Assembly: GCA_039028695.1 (NCBI GenBank)
Contig: JBCCHN010000031.1
Span: 1-46,127, forward strand
Origin: JANQKX01 sp039028695
GTDB lineage: Bacteria > Pseudomonadota > Alphaproteobacteria > Kiloniellales > Kiloniellaceae
Reading direction: 5' to 3'
DNA: 46,127 nt
Shown here: one piece after another, positions 27,241-35,135 of the stretch
How positions within the stretch are numbered: position 1 is the stretch's first letter
Layout: the number at the start of each line of letters is the position of its first letter
Made by a program: the position numbers and the translations under genes
The notes under the pieces: generated by a model
Database searches by the model: none
What the model saw: the letters and a program-made list of their open reading frames with translations, nothing else
What the model was told of the DNA's origin: nothing

Positions 27241-28896
27241 TCATGACTCGAGTAGGTCATGGACACGTCGCATGAAAACACCGTGATAGCCTTCTTCTTC
27301 GGTTGCGTACTCCTTGTCCTCAACGATGCGAGGTGAAACACCACGCACGCCGGAAAAGGCGATTATTTTGAAAGGACCTTTTTTACCGATCCGGTGCAGC
27401 GCGTATTTGTCTTCCATCTTCGCACGGCGGAAGTAGAGCAAGACTCTTTCTAGAGCTTCGCTGTGTTGACCCAAAGGCTTTTGCCTGTGTTCTTCTATGA
27501 TTTCCAGCGTGATGAGAGTCTTAAGATAATCGCGTTGCATCTTATCAAAACGCCGAAAATATAGACCGTCCTTGTCGTCCACTTCCGTTGCTTCTTCGGG
27601 CAGGGCTTCACCGCCTTTTTCCGTTCGCGCCGACCGCCATTCACCTCTCTTTTTGTCCCGCCAGGCGTTGAACTGTTTCTTAATCCCGAAGTATCCATTA
27701 TTGAGAAAAAGTACAGCAAAGAGCATTAGCGATCCGATCATCAAGTGACGTATCGGTCCCAATTCAAGCATCACCTTATCAAGGAACACCACGGCAAGGG
27801 TGCCGAGAATTGCTCCTTCCGCCTTGCCGATGCCACCAATCGTCAGCATCGCCAAGCCAAGGAGCAGCGTATCAAAACCAAAAATAGAAAAGGCCACTCC
27901 CCGATAGTGAACGCTGTACAATCCGCCTAGAAGGCCCAGAGCCGCTGATGTCAGAATGAAAATCTGAATGCGTGCGCGTTTGTAATCTACACCGCAAGCC
28001 TCGGCGAAAGCCTCTCGTTTTTCAGGGGCCATTCGCAAAATGCGCCCAAGCCGCTTTCCATTCACAAACCGAAACAGAAACAGTGAACCAATTAACATCA
28101 ATAACGCAAAGTAATAAGATGCATGGCTCTGTACCAACGGCGACCAACTTTCGGAGATATAGGAATCTGCTCCATAAAGCCCGCCGGAGGCCGAACCAAA
28201 TTCCTTCGATGTTGTGAAATAGACACGACACAGCTCGTTAAGGCCCAACGTCAGCAAAGCATAATAAAAGCCATCCAAACGAAGCGCCGGTAACGCTATG
28301 ACTCCGCCCATAGCGAATCCTATCGCCGCACCAATGAGGGGCAAGGAATACCAGGGGAAGCCAAACTTAATCGACAGCCAAGAGGTCAAAAATGCCGCTA
28401 CACCGACCACCGCGTATGTCGCCAATGAAAAAATGCTCGCAGTGCCAATAATCAACGTCCAACAGACATTAATTGCCGCAAAAATACCAAAAATCGCACC
28501 CGCAGTGAGCAAACTCGACTGCATCGATTCTGGAAAGAAGAAGGGCGCCAAAAAGATGATCGTCATACAGATTACCCAATAGATCGGCCTGCGATCCAAT
28601 ATCTTCTTTTCTGCGACCAATGTTTTTCGATTATACAATCCCTTGATATGTAGCAGATACCTACGGGTCGGCCACCAGCGCCAGCGATGCCAAAGTTTGT
28701 CGCCATGATTGTCCCAAATATGGTAATGCTTAAGCCGACCAACTTTATAGGTTGGCACTTTGTATTCGGCATTTTTTTCCCAGACTTCCTTAGGATCCGG
28801 AACAGGATTGGAGGGGACGTCATAGTTCCCACCCGCAGCCCCCCAGACGCTAAGGGGGTTGATCCATCTAAAGGGTTTTCTTTTTTCTTCACTCAT
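27241..28896 (-). CDS. LivM-type ABC permease fused to a DMFase small-subunit-like domain
   Basis: A 551-aa protein starting at ATG 28896, overlapping the upstream permease stop (ATGA); the longer frame to 29082 is a shadow. Residues 1-104 are a soluble extension rich in Trp, His and Arg. Residues about 105-405 are a typical LivM membrane domain (GTASIFSLATYAVVGVAAFL, LRLDGFYYALLTLGL, LGLAMLTIGGIGKAEGAILG). A charged linker (406-443) leads to residues 444-551, encoded at about 27241-27567. This tail aligns with the DMFase small subunit encoded next: both share QR.Y.K, IEE....PLG.HSE.LER.L.YFRR, IA.SG.RG.SP and an E.GY...F end. By LivM topology the tail should be cytoplasmic. Inference: it docks the DMFase large subunit on the importer. 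Confidence 0.9.
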   Translation of the reverse strand: MSEEKRKPFRWINPLSVWGAAGGNYDVPSNPVPDPKEVWEKNAEYKVPTYKVGRLKHYHIWDNHGDKLWHRWRWWPTRRYLLHIKGLYNRKTLVAEKKILDRRPIYWVICMTIIFLAPFFFPESMQSSLLTAGAIFGIFAAINVCWTLIIGTASIFSLATYAVVGVAAFLTSWLSIKFGFPWYSLPLIGAAIGFAMGGVIALPALRLDGFYYALLTLGLNELCRVYFTTSKEFGSASGGLYGADSYISESWSPLVQSHASYYFALLMLIGSLFLFRFVNGKRLGRILRMAPEKREAFAEACGVDYKRARIQIFILTSAALGLLGGLYSVHYRGVAFSIFGFDTLLLGLAMLTIGGIGKAEGAILGTLAVVFLDKVMLELGPIRHLMIGSLMLFAVLFLNNGYFGIKKQFNAWRDKKRGEWRSARTEKGGEALPEEATEVDDKDGLYFRRFDKMQRDYLKTLITLEIIEEHRQKPLGQHSEALERVLLYFRRAKMEDKYALHRIGKKGPFKIIAFSGVRGVSPRIVEDKEYATEEEGYHGVFMRRVHDLLES

Positions 28897-29774
28897 TGTT
28901 CCCGAGCCTTGTCTAACAATCCGGAAATCCCACGTGGCCGCACAATCAAAATCGAAATAATCACGAGAAACTGAGTAATCAAAACGTACTGCCCCCCCAA
29001 AAAGCGCGACGTCAATGCTTCCGTAAAACCCAAAATCACAGCAGCGATAACTGCGCCTTGCACGCTGCCCAACCCACCACACAATGCAATAGAAACACCT
29101 TTAATCAACGGCGTTAGGCCGCTGAAAGGCGCAATGTAATAGGTTTGGGAAAGCAAGACTGACGCAAGGCCTGCCATTGCCCCAGTCATGGCCATTACAT
29201 AAAGACCAGTACTTCGAATACCGATGCCAACGATGGACGCAGCATGAGGATTCATCATCATGGCCCGAATTTCCAACCCTCGGCGACTACCGCGCATCCA
29301 GAGAACAACAACAACAAGCATCAATATTGAGCAGACGACAATACCAATTTTGTCCGATGTAAGGACGATTCCAAACAGGTCAATTTTCCAAAACCCAAAC
29401 AACTCAGGAAGCGATTTTGCCCTAGGTCCAAAGTACATTAACAGGCCTTGAGAGCCGATTAGGCTGATCGCGAGAGTGGCAATCATTCCTCTAGTTGTAA
29501 AATTCGGTTTGTCGTGCAGCGGAATAAAAACCAACAAACAAATGATCACACCACCCACTGCTCCGAAGAAAATCCCAGACGATGCAATCAATACCGGATG
29601 ATCGGACAAGGTACGCCCGACGACATAAGCGCCATACCCTGCAAAAGAAAAAATAAATCCATATCCGAGATTGATCAGACCAAGGCTTGACCAGGTGATT
29701 GAAACGGCAACAGCAACGAGCCCATAGATACAAGCAACGATTATCGCGTTGACCAGAATGAAAGTTATGTCCAT
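28893..29774 (-). CDS. LivH-type branched-chain amino acid/amide ABC permease
   Basis: A membrane protein of about 293 aa with eight or so hydrophobic segments and the LivH pattern (ILVNAIIVACIYGLVAVAVS, GLINLGYGFIFSFAGYGAYV, GGLGSVQGAVIAAVILGFTE). It pairs with the LivM-type fusion as the heteromeric channel. The frame opens with GTG 29777 just before ATG 29774; I prefer ATG. It ends overlapping the next start by 4 bases. Confidence 0.9.
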   Translation of the reverse strand: MDITFILVNAIIVACIYGLVAVAVSITWSSLGLINLGYGFIFSFAGYGAYVVGRTLSDHPVLIASSGIFFGAVGGVIICLLVFIPLHDKPNFTTRGMIATLAISLIGSQGLLMYFGPRAKSLPELFGFWKIDLFGIVLTSDKIGIVVCSILMLVVVVLWMRGSRRGLEIRAMMMNPHAASIVGIGIRSTGLYVMAMTGAMAGLASVLLSQTYYIAPFSGLTPLIKGVSIALCGGLGSVQGAVIAAVILGFTEALTSRFLGGQYVLITQFLVIISILIVRPRGISGLLDKAREQ

Positions 29775-29784
29775 CACTGTACCA

Positions 29785-30489
29785 TCAGGCGGAAAGTTTG
29801 AGCGCCGTCGAGGCCTCGCCCTTTAGTTTGCCGGCGTGCATTCCGATAATTCGATCGACCTTTCCTTCCAGCAAAGCGACGTTTTGCTCGGCGATGAACA
29901 TGGCGCTTTCCCTAAGCTCAATCGCCAGAAGGGCCTCCATGACGCCTAATCCGATTTTTGGCGCAAGGCCGAGTGATGGCTCATCCGCTAAGTAGAGTTT
30001 CGCGTCAGTCATTAACCCTCGGCCGATGGATACCATTCGCCGCTCTCCCCCGGAGAGACGCCCAACTGGTGTATTCATGAGCTTTCGTAGCGGCTCAAAA
30101 AGATCAAGAACCTTTTCCTTACGGCCTTTGCGAGTTCGCCAGGCCTCCTTGGTAAAGGCACCGCTATCCAGATGTTCTTCCACTGTGAGGCCGTTAAAAA
30201 TTTCGTCGCCTTGGGGCATCATCGCCAATCCTTTTCGAACGATCTGATGAGTGTAGCGCCCGGGGCCCTGACTCCTGGTCCGACCGATCTGTTCGCCGTT
30301 AAGAAGAATTGAGCCGCGCTGCCATCCAGTGAGGCCGGCAATAGCGTAAAACAATGTTGTCTTCCCATGCCCATTAAGACCGACAATGCCCACACGCTCT
30401 CCGGCATTGATCACAAGATCCAAATCGTGGATTACCCGCAAGGGACCATAACCAGCAGACAGTCCTTCAACTTTCAAGATCTCGGACAT
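29785..30489 (-). CDS. LivF-type ABC transporter ATPase
   Basis: A 234-aa ATPase with Walker A GLNGHGKTT, signature LSGGERRMVSIGRGL and Walker B LYLADEPSLGLAP, the usual LivF form. It starts 16 nt after the LivG stop with GGAG just upstream of ATG 30489. Together with LivG it energises the amide importer. Confidence 0.92.
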   Translation of the reverse strand: MSEILKVEGLSAGYGPLRVIHDLDLVINAGERVGIVGLNGHGKTTLFYAIAGLTGWQRGSILLNGEQIGRTRSQGPGRYTHQIVRKGLAMMPQGDEIFNGLTVEEHLDSGAFTKEAWRTRKGRKEKVLDLFEPLRKLMNTPVGRLSGGERRMVSIGRGLMTDAKLYLADEPSLGLAPKIGLGVMEALLAIELRESAMFIAEQNVALLEGKVDRIIGMHAGKLKGEASTALKLSA

Positions 30490-30505
30490 TTTCTCTCCAT
30501 TACAA

Positions 30506-31234
30506 TCAAGCCACCTCGAAATAAGCAGCCCTGACCGCGGGGCTATCGATAACTTCCGCTAGCTCGCCTTGAGCGATGATTTCTCCGGCGTCCATCACGA
30601 TGACACGGTCAGCGATTGAATCGAGAAGCTCCATCCGATGCTCGACAATCACCACCGCAATATTCATTTCCTTGGAAAGCATCCGCAAGATCTGGTCAAT
30701 TTCATCAATCTCCGCATTGATCAAACCAGCGGCTGGTTCGTCCATCAGAAGAAGGTTCGGTGAATGCATCAACAGATTCGCCAACAAGAGTTTTCGTCGT
30801 TCAAAGGTTTTCAAAACCCGGGTAGGAGTCTCATAGGGGACCGTAAAGCCGACCAGCGACGCACCATATTCGGCATCAAAGCGGGTGAGATACGGCTTGT
30901 ATGCCTGCCTGGCCGCCTTGAATGTTTCTCCTACCGTAAGCTCCTCACAGACAAGCGGGCTCTGATAGGTTCGACCGATACCAAGTCGGGCGCGCTGATA
31001 AAGACGGAGAGCGGTGATATCTTGTTCGTTGTAAAAAACTTTCCCGGTTTTCGGACGGTATCTTCCGGAAAGGATTTCCAAAAGACTGGTCTTCCCAGCC
31101 CCGTTGGGACCGATGATCCCAAGCACTTCTCCGCGCTTCAACTCGAAACCAATGTCGGCAAGAATCTCACGACCGCCCAAGTCTAGGGCGAGTTCACGGC
31201 AGGAAAACAGCGGGGGCTGGGAGTTTCCAGGCAT
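30506..31234 (-). CDS. LivG-type ABC transporter ATPase
   Basis: A 242-aa ATPase with Walker A GPNGAGKTS, the LivG-specific AxxGIxRTYQ region (ARLGIGRTYQSPLV) and Walker B LLLMDEPAAGL. The signature region is divergent: TFERRKLLLANLL replaces the canonical LSGGQ. That loss is worth checking, since the partner LivF keeps its signature. Confidence 0.88.
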   Translation of the reverse strand: MPGNSQPPLFSCRELALDLGGREILADIGFELKRGEVLGIIGPNGAGKTSLLEILSGRYRPKTGKVFYNEQDITALRLYQRARLGIGRTYQSPLVCEELTVGETFKAARQAYKPYLTRFDAEYGASLVGFTVPYETPTRVLKTFERRKLLLANLLMHSPNLLLMDEPAAGLINAEIDEIDQILRMLSKEMNIAVVIVEHRMELLDSIADRVIVMDAGEIIAQGELAEVIDSPAVRAAYFEVA

Positions 31235-31256
31235 TAGATCGATACCTCGCCTACCC

Positions 31257-32579
31257 TCACCACCAAGGAGCCGGGCGGAGTTTCGATTCGGAAATTTCGT
31301 TGGGCCAAATGATTTTGTGCTCGCGGTCTTGGACTTGAACGTAGAGCTGGCTCATGCCTCCTTCTAAGTCTGCGGATTGATTGCCAAAACCATTATCGGG
31401 ATAGTGAAGAGCTTCCTGATACTCGTTATTCATATCCATCATGCCGCAGACACCGCGGTAGGGATTTTCACGGATCCATTTTACATTGGCAGCAAAGTCC
31501 TCCGGGTCGCCGGTCGCTTCCCAAGACCGTTTTAGGTATTGCACAATGTCATAGCCATTGCCGGTGTAGACCAGCCCCATATTCCCTTCAAATTCCGGAA
31601 AACGTGCGAGATACTTTTTTCTGAAATCCTGGCCTGTCTGGTCGCCATAAACGCCCAGCACAGTGCTCCAACAAAAACCTTCTGTTGCGCGTCCACCTAA
31701 CTCGAGGAACTCTGGCTGAGAAGGACCATACTGCAGATAAAGCAATGCACCAGGAACAGGGTCAGCCTGGAACTGCTTACAGAATGCTGCATATTCTGCG
31801 GCCACCCAGTGGTTTATAAAAATCGCACCAGCGTCAACTTCTTTTAGCCGGCGAATCACTGGTCCCCAATCATTAACCGGATATTGGATGTCCGTGTTTT
31901 CCGCAAGATCAAAATCGGATTTTGCAAGTGATTCTCGAGCCGCCTTTAGAATGGTTTGGTTGTAGCCCACCTGTTCTGAGACAATATGAACCTTGCGGTT
32001 CTTGGGCATCCAACCCTGATTCTCTTCCATTGCCTTTAACCACAATGGATAGGTCCAACCGTAATTGACTTCTGACGGATCCGTCTGTAGCACGTGACTA
32101 TACTTCTCTGGATTATCTCTATAGGCTTCCGTCGCATTTCGCTGAGTATTCCCTTGCAAATAGGGACACTTATATTTCGCAGATTCATCCATGGCAGGAA
32201 TTGGTGCGAAAAGGAACGAATTAGAGATCGCATGGACCTTTTTATCAATGCATGCGGCAATGGCCTGACGGCAACTTTCCGGCGAAAGCTTGTCTACATC
32301 GGGGACAAACAGCTCTAGTTCGCGCCCATTGATCCCGCCGGCAGCATTTATTTCTTCTTGGGCAAGAATCGTCCCGTTTAGGTGATCAGTATCATCGGCC
32401 ACACCATAGGGCGTCGAAAGCGAGGATGGGACGCCAAGCAAAAGCTTGTCACTAGTAGCAGCGATGAGATTGGGGGCTGAAAGCCCTAAGGCGGCTGTCG
32501 CGGCCCCTCCGGCTGTTAGGGTCTTCACAGCAGTTCTTCTGTCTATTGGCGTCCTTAGGATGTTCTTTGTTTTTGCCAT
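31257..32579 (-). CDS. Tat-exported amide/urea-type substrate-binding protein
   Basis: A 440-aa Peripla_BP_5/6-family binding protein. The start is ATG 32579 with GGAGG 5 nt upstream; an ATG four codons earlier overlaps that ribosome site. The N-terminus carries a twin-arginine signal (IDRRTAVKTLTAGGAATAAL) ending near APNLIAA. The mature part resembles the FmdD/AmiC/UrtA group of short-chain amide and urea binders. It heads the operon for the LivFGHM-type importer and DMFase, so an N-alkylated amide such as dimethylformamide is the inferred ligand. Confidence 0.88.
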   Translation of the reverse strand: MAKTKNILRTPIDRRTAVKTLTAGGAATAALGLSAPNLIAATSDKLLLGVPSSLSTPYGVADDTDHLNGTILAQEEINAAGGINGRELELFVPDVDKLSPESCRQAIAACIDKKVHAISNSFLFAPIPAMDESAKYKCPYLQGNTQRNATEAYRDNPEKYSHVLQTDPSEVNYGWTYPLWLKAMEENQGWMPKNRKVHIVSEQVGYNQTILKAARESLAKSDFDLAENTDIQYPVNDWGPVIRRLKEVDAGAIFINHWVAAEYAAFCKQFQADPVPGALLYLQYGPSQPEFLELGGRATEGFCWSTVLGVYGDQTGQDFRKKYLARFPEFEGNMGLVYTGNGYDIVQYLKRSWEATGDPEDFAANVKWIRENPYRGVCGMMDMNNEYQEALHYPDNGFGNQSADLEGGMSQLYVQVQDREHKIIWPNEISESKLRPAPWW

Positions 32580-32628
32580 TTGATCCTCCATTTTGGCCTC
32601 ATCCCAATTTTCTGGATGTCTAAGCCGG

Positions 32629-32719
32629 TTCTAGCTTGAAAAGCTAGATGTTTACTCTAGCTCTTTACTCTATTATTTATCTAGCTATTATATCTAGATC
32701 AACCAAATGTCAATCTAGA
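32629..32719. promoter_or_regulatory. Cluster of TCTAG motifs in the divergent promoter
   Basis: Within 91 bases there are six TCTAG/CTAGA elements. They include a perfect 19-bp dyad TCTAGCTTGAAAAGCTAGA at 32630-32648 and copies starting at 32656, 32680, 32693 and 32714. They lie in the AT-rich gap between the binding-protein gene and the response-regulator gene, and are likely regulator-binding sites for one or both promoters. CTAG is normally rare in proteobacterial DNA, which makes the cluster stand out. Confidence 0.55.
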
Positions 32720-32851
32720 TTTTTTATTATGTCCAAATAGAGCGCAACTTAGCTGCCGATTGTTGAACCTTGAAAAGCGCTTCTTCGTCGGCTAGACAAA
32801 CGAAAGGCAGTGTCGCCCACCGGTTTGCGGGAGAATCTGTCGTCATAGAAA

Positions 32852-33553
32852 GTGGAATTAGTCGGGGAATTGCCGTTGCCAACCAAACAATCAGCCCGAA
32901 AAGTTTTGATAGCCGACGACCACTGGGTCGTGCGCGAATCCCTTAAGCAGGTGGCGACGTCTCTTGACGGAGTACTAGAAACCATAGAAGCGGGTAGCTT
33001 TCACGAGGCACTTCAAATTTTGGAGCAGGACCCCGATGTCGGCCTGGTACTGGTTGATTTGATCATGCCTGGCTTCAACGAGTTCGACGGGCTAAAACTT
33101 TTGCGGTCGAAGTTTCCAAACATTCCTTTTGTCGTCGTATCAATCCACGAAGACCCGGACTACGTGCTTAGAGCGATTGGCCACGGCGTGATTGGCTATA
33201 TTCCTAAGTCTGCAAGTGCTGAAGAGATCAAGACATCGCTCGCCAGAATAGTCTCAGGCGAAGTCGATTTTCCTCGACACATTCTTACAAAAATGACCTC
33301 AAGCCCCGAAACCGGGGCAAGCTCGGCGACAACACAATCTCAGTCCAATGATCTCACAATTCGCGAGCGAGAGGTACTCAGTTGTCTGGGCCGGGGCTTA
33401 GCTCTTGCAGACATCTCAGAAAAATTAGGAATAAGTCGGCAAACAGTCCGCGTTCATCTGGGCAACGCTATGAAGAAACTTAAACTCGGCACGAGGGAAG
33501 CAGCAATCCGCTATGCGGTCGAAAATCTGTCGCAGCTCCAAAGTGGAAATTGA
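32852..33553 (+). CDS. NarL/LuxR-type response regulator
   Basis: A protein of up to 233 aa. The receiver domain has the acidic pair IADDH, phospho-acceptor Asp in LVLVDLIMPG and Lys in YIPKSAS. The C-terminal LuxR HTH is LTIREREVLSCLG to SRQTVRVHLGNAMKKL. The frame opens with GTG 32852; a TTG near 32870 preceded by GGGG is an alternative. It is divergent from the amide-importer/DMFase operon and 15 nt before a histidine kinase, so it is the likely activator of that operon. Confidence 0.88.
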   Translation: MELVGELPLPTKQSARKVLIADDHWVVRESLKQVATSLDGVLETIEAGSFHEALQILEQDPDVGLVLVDLIMPGFNEFDGLKLLRSKFPNIPFVVVSIHEDPDYVLRAIGHGVIGYIPKSASAEEIKTSLARIVSGEVDFPRHILTKMTSSPETGASSATTQSQSNDLTIREREVLSCLGRGLALADISEKLGISRQTVRVHLGNAMKKLKLGTREAAIRYAVENLSQLQSGN

Positions 33554-33568
33554 TCAAGGTACAATAGA

Positions 33569-35116
33569 TTGAATAAATTGCTGGACCAAAATACAAACGA
33601 CGACGTTGTTTCAGCGATCGACTCTCTCGGGTTTGGTATCGCAATTTGGTCAAGTGAAAACAGCCTTGTCAAATGCAATTTGGAATTCTCTAGACATTTT
33701 GATATAGATGACCCTGACAGCCTAGCGGGTCTCTCTGTCAAACAGCTTGTCGAAAAGATAGCCCAAGCCTCAAGATTGATCTTACCGGAAAATCGGAGGG
33801 AATGGCGTTGTCAGGAAGAACAAGCAATCTTATCGAACAAGCTCTCTCAGTATCGTTTTGTGGATGGTACTATTTGCGAAGTCAAGCGCTGGCCAACAAA
33901 AAATGACGGGAAGGTTCACTGCTTGCAGGACATTACACAGAGTGTTCGAAACAAGCGCACATTGGAAAAAGAACGCGACAAGTCCACTGAAGCCGAACGT
34001 ACCAAATCCAGATTTTTACGAGCGGCAAATCACGATCTACGTCAGCCACTCGCGTCGCTCAAAATCATGATTTACAATTGTCTTGAAACCAAAGACACCC
34101 AGGAACGGGATCAATTGCTCCACAACATGGATATATCTGTTTCCATCATGGAGGACCTTCTGGGGGCTCTTTTGAATATTGGACAGCTCGACGCGGGCCG
34201 GATTGAACCAAAAATTTCCACATTCCAAATCTCCACCATCCTAGACCGGATGCGTTTACAATTTGAACACCAAGCTCAAGAAAAAGGGCTGACTTTTAGG
34301 GTCATGCCCTCCAAACACGCTGTTGTCAGCGATCGTGCTCTGTTGGAACGGATCGTCAGCAATTTCGTTGCCAATGCAATAAAATACACCGAGACAGGAG
34401 GTGTGTTGCTGGGTTGCCGGAAAAGAGGCGACCGTCTGTACTTAGAGGTTTGGGATACGGGAATTGGGATTTCCTTGGATGACCAAGAAAAGATTTTCCA
34501 AGAGTTTTTCAGGGTTTCTAGCGAGCAAGCACACCGCAAGCATAGTCTTGGACTAGGTCTGAATATTGCCAAACGCCTGGCTGATGTTCTGAAGCAGGAA
34601 ATTTCTCTGAAAAGTGTCCCCAAAAAGGGTTCGGTTTTTTCTATAAAAGCACCAATTGGCAACGTTTGGCACAGCGACATCGGAGAACCAGAAATCAGCG
34701 AGCGCATTGGCGGTGAGTTCACGGGTTTGACGGTTATCGTCTTAGAGGACGATGAGATACTTCTTGATGCCCTGGTCGCCTTACTGGAAAGGTGGGGCAT
34801 TAATGTAATTCACCTCGATCATTCCCAAGAAATTGGTCCCCAAATTCGTGAGTTGGATACGGAACCGGACTTAATTATCACTGATTATCGTCTACATGGC
34901 GCGATCCAAGGCACAGACCTGGTGTTGGAAGTCAATGATCTGCTCGAAAAGCCCTGTCCTGCGATCGTCGTAACGGCCGATACTCAGCCCGACCTAATTG
35001 AGAGAATAAAGAAACAGGGATTTCCCGTTTTGATTAAGCCCGTCAGCCCTCCTGGCTTACGCGTTATAATGCACAATATCCTTTACGAGCCAGAATTAGT
35101 TCCGGAATTGAACTGA
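33569..35116 (+). CDS. Soluble hybrid histidine kinase (PAS-HisKA-HATPase-REC)
   Basis: A 515-aa kinase without a signal peptide or membrane segment. A PAS-like domain at about 10-115 is followed by a coiled linker. The dimerisation helix has the phospho-His in RAANHDLRQPLASLK. ATP-binding boxes are the N box SNFVANAIKYTETGG, DTGIGI and GLGLNIAKRL. A C-terminal receiver has phospho-Asp in DLIITDYRLHG and Lys in VLIKPVSPPG. The start is a TTG with AAGG about 10 nt upstream. It must sense a cytosolic signal, and the next gene encodes a leaderless amide-binding-like protein. Confidence 0.88.
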   Translation: MNKLLDQNTNDDVVSAIDSLGFGIAIWSSENSLVKCNLEFSRHFDIDDPDSLAGLSVKQLVEKIAQASRLILPENRREWRCQEEQAILSNKLSQYRFVDGTICEVKRWPTKNDGKVHCLQDITQSVRNKRTLEKERDKSTEAERTKSRFLRAANHDLRQPLASLKIMIYNCLETKDTQERDQLLHNMDISVSIMEDLLGALLNIGQLDAGRIEPKISTFQISTILDRMRLQFEHQAQEKGLTFRVMPSKHAVVSDRALLERIVSNFVANAIKYTETGGVLLGCRKRGDRLYLEVWDTGIGISLDDQEKIFQEFFRVSSEQAHRKHSLGLGLNIAKRLADVLKQEISLKSVPKKGSVFSIKAPIGNVWHSDIGEPEISERIGGEFTGLTVIVLEDDEILLDALVALLERWGINVIHLDHSQEIGPQIRELDTEPDLIITDYRLHGAIQGTDLVLEVNDLLEKPCPAIVVTADTQPDLIERIKKQGFPVLIKPVSPPGLRVIMHNILYEPELVPELN

Positions 35117-35135
35117 GTGTTACGCAGAATTTCTC

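Noticed and set aside
28897..29082. 62-residue N-terminal extension of the LivM-type permease
   Set aside because: It overlaps the LivH coding region out of frame; the ATGA overlap gives the natural start at 28896.
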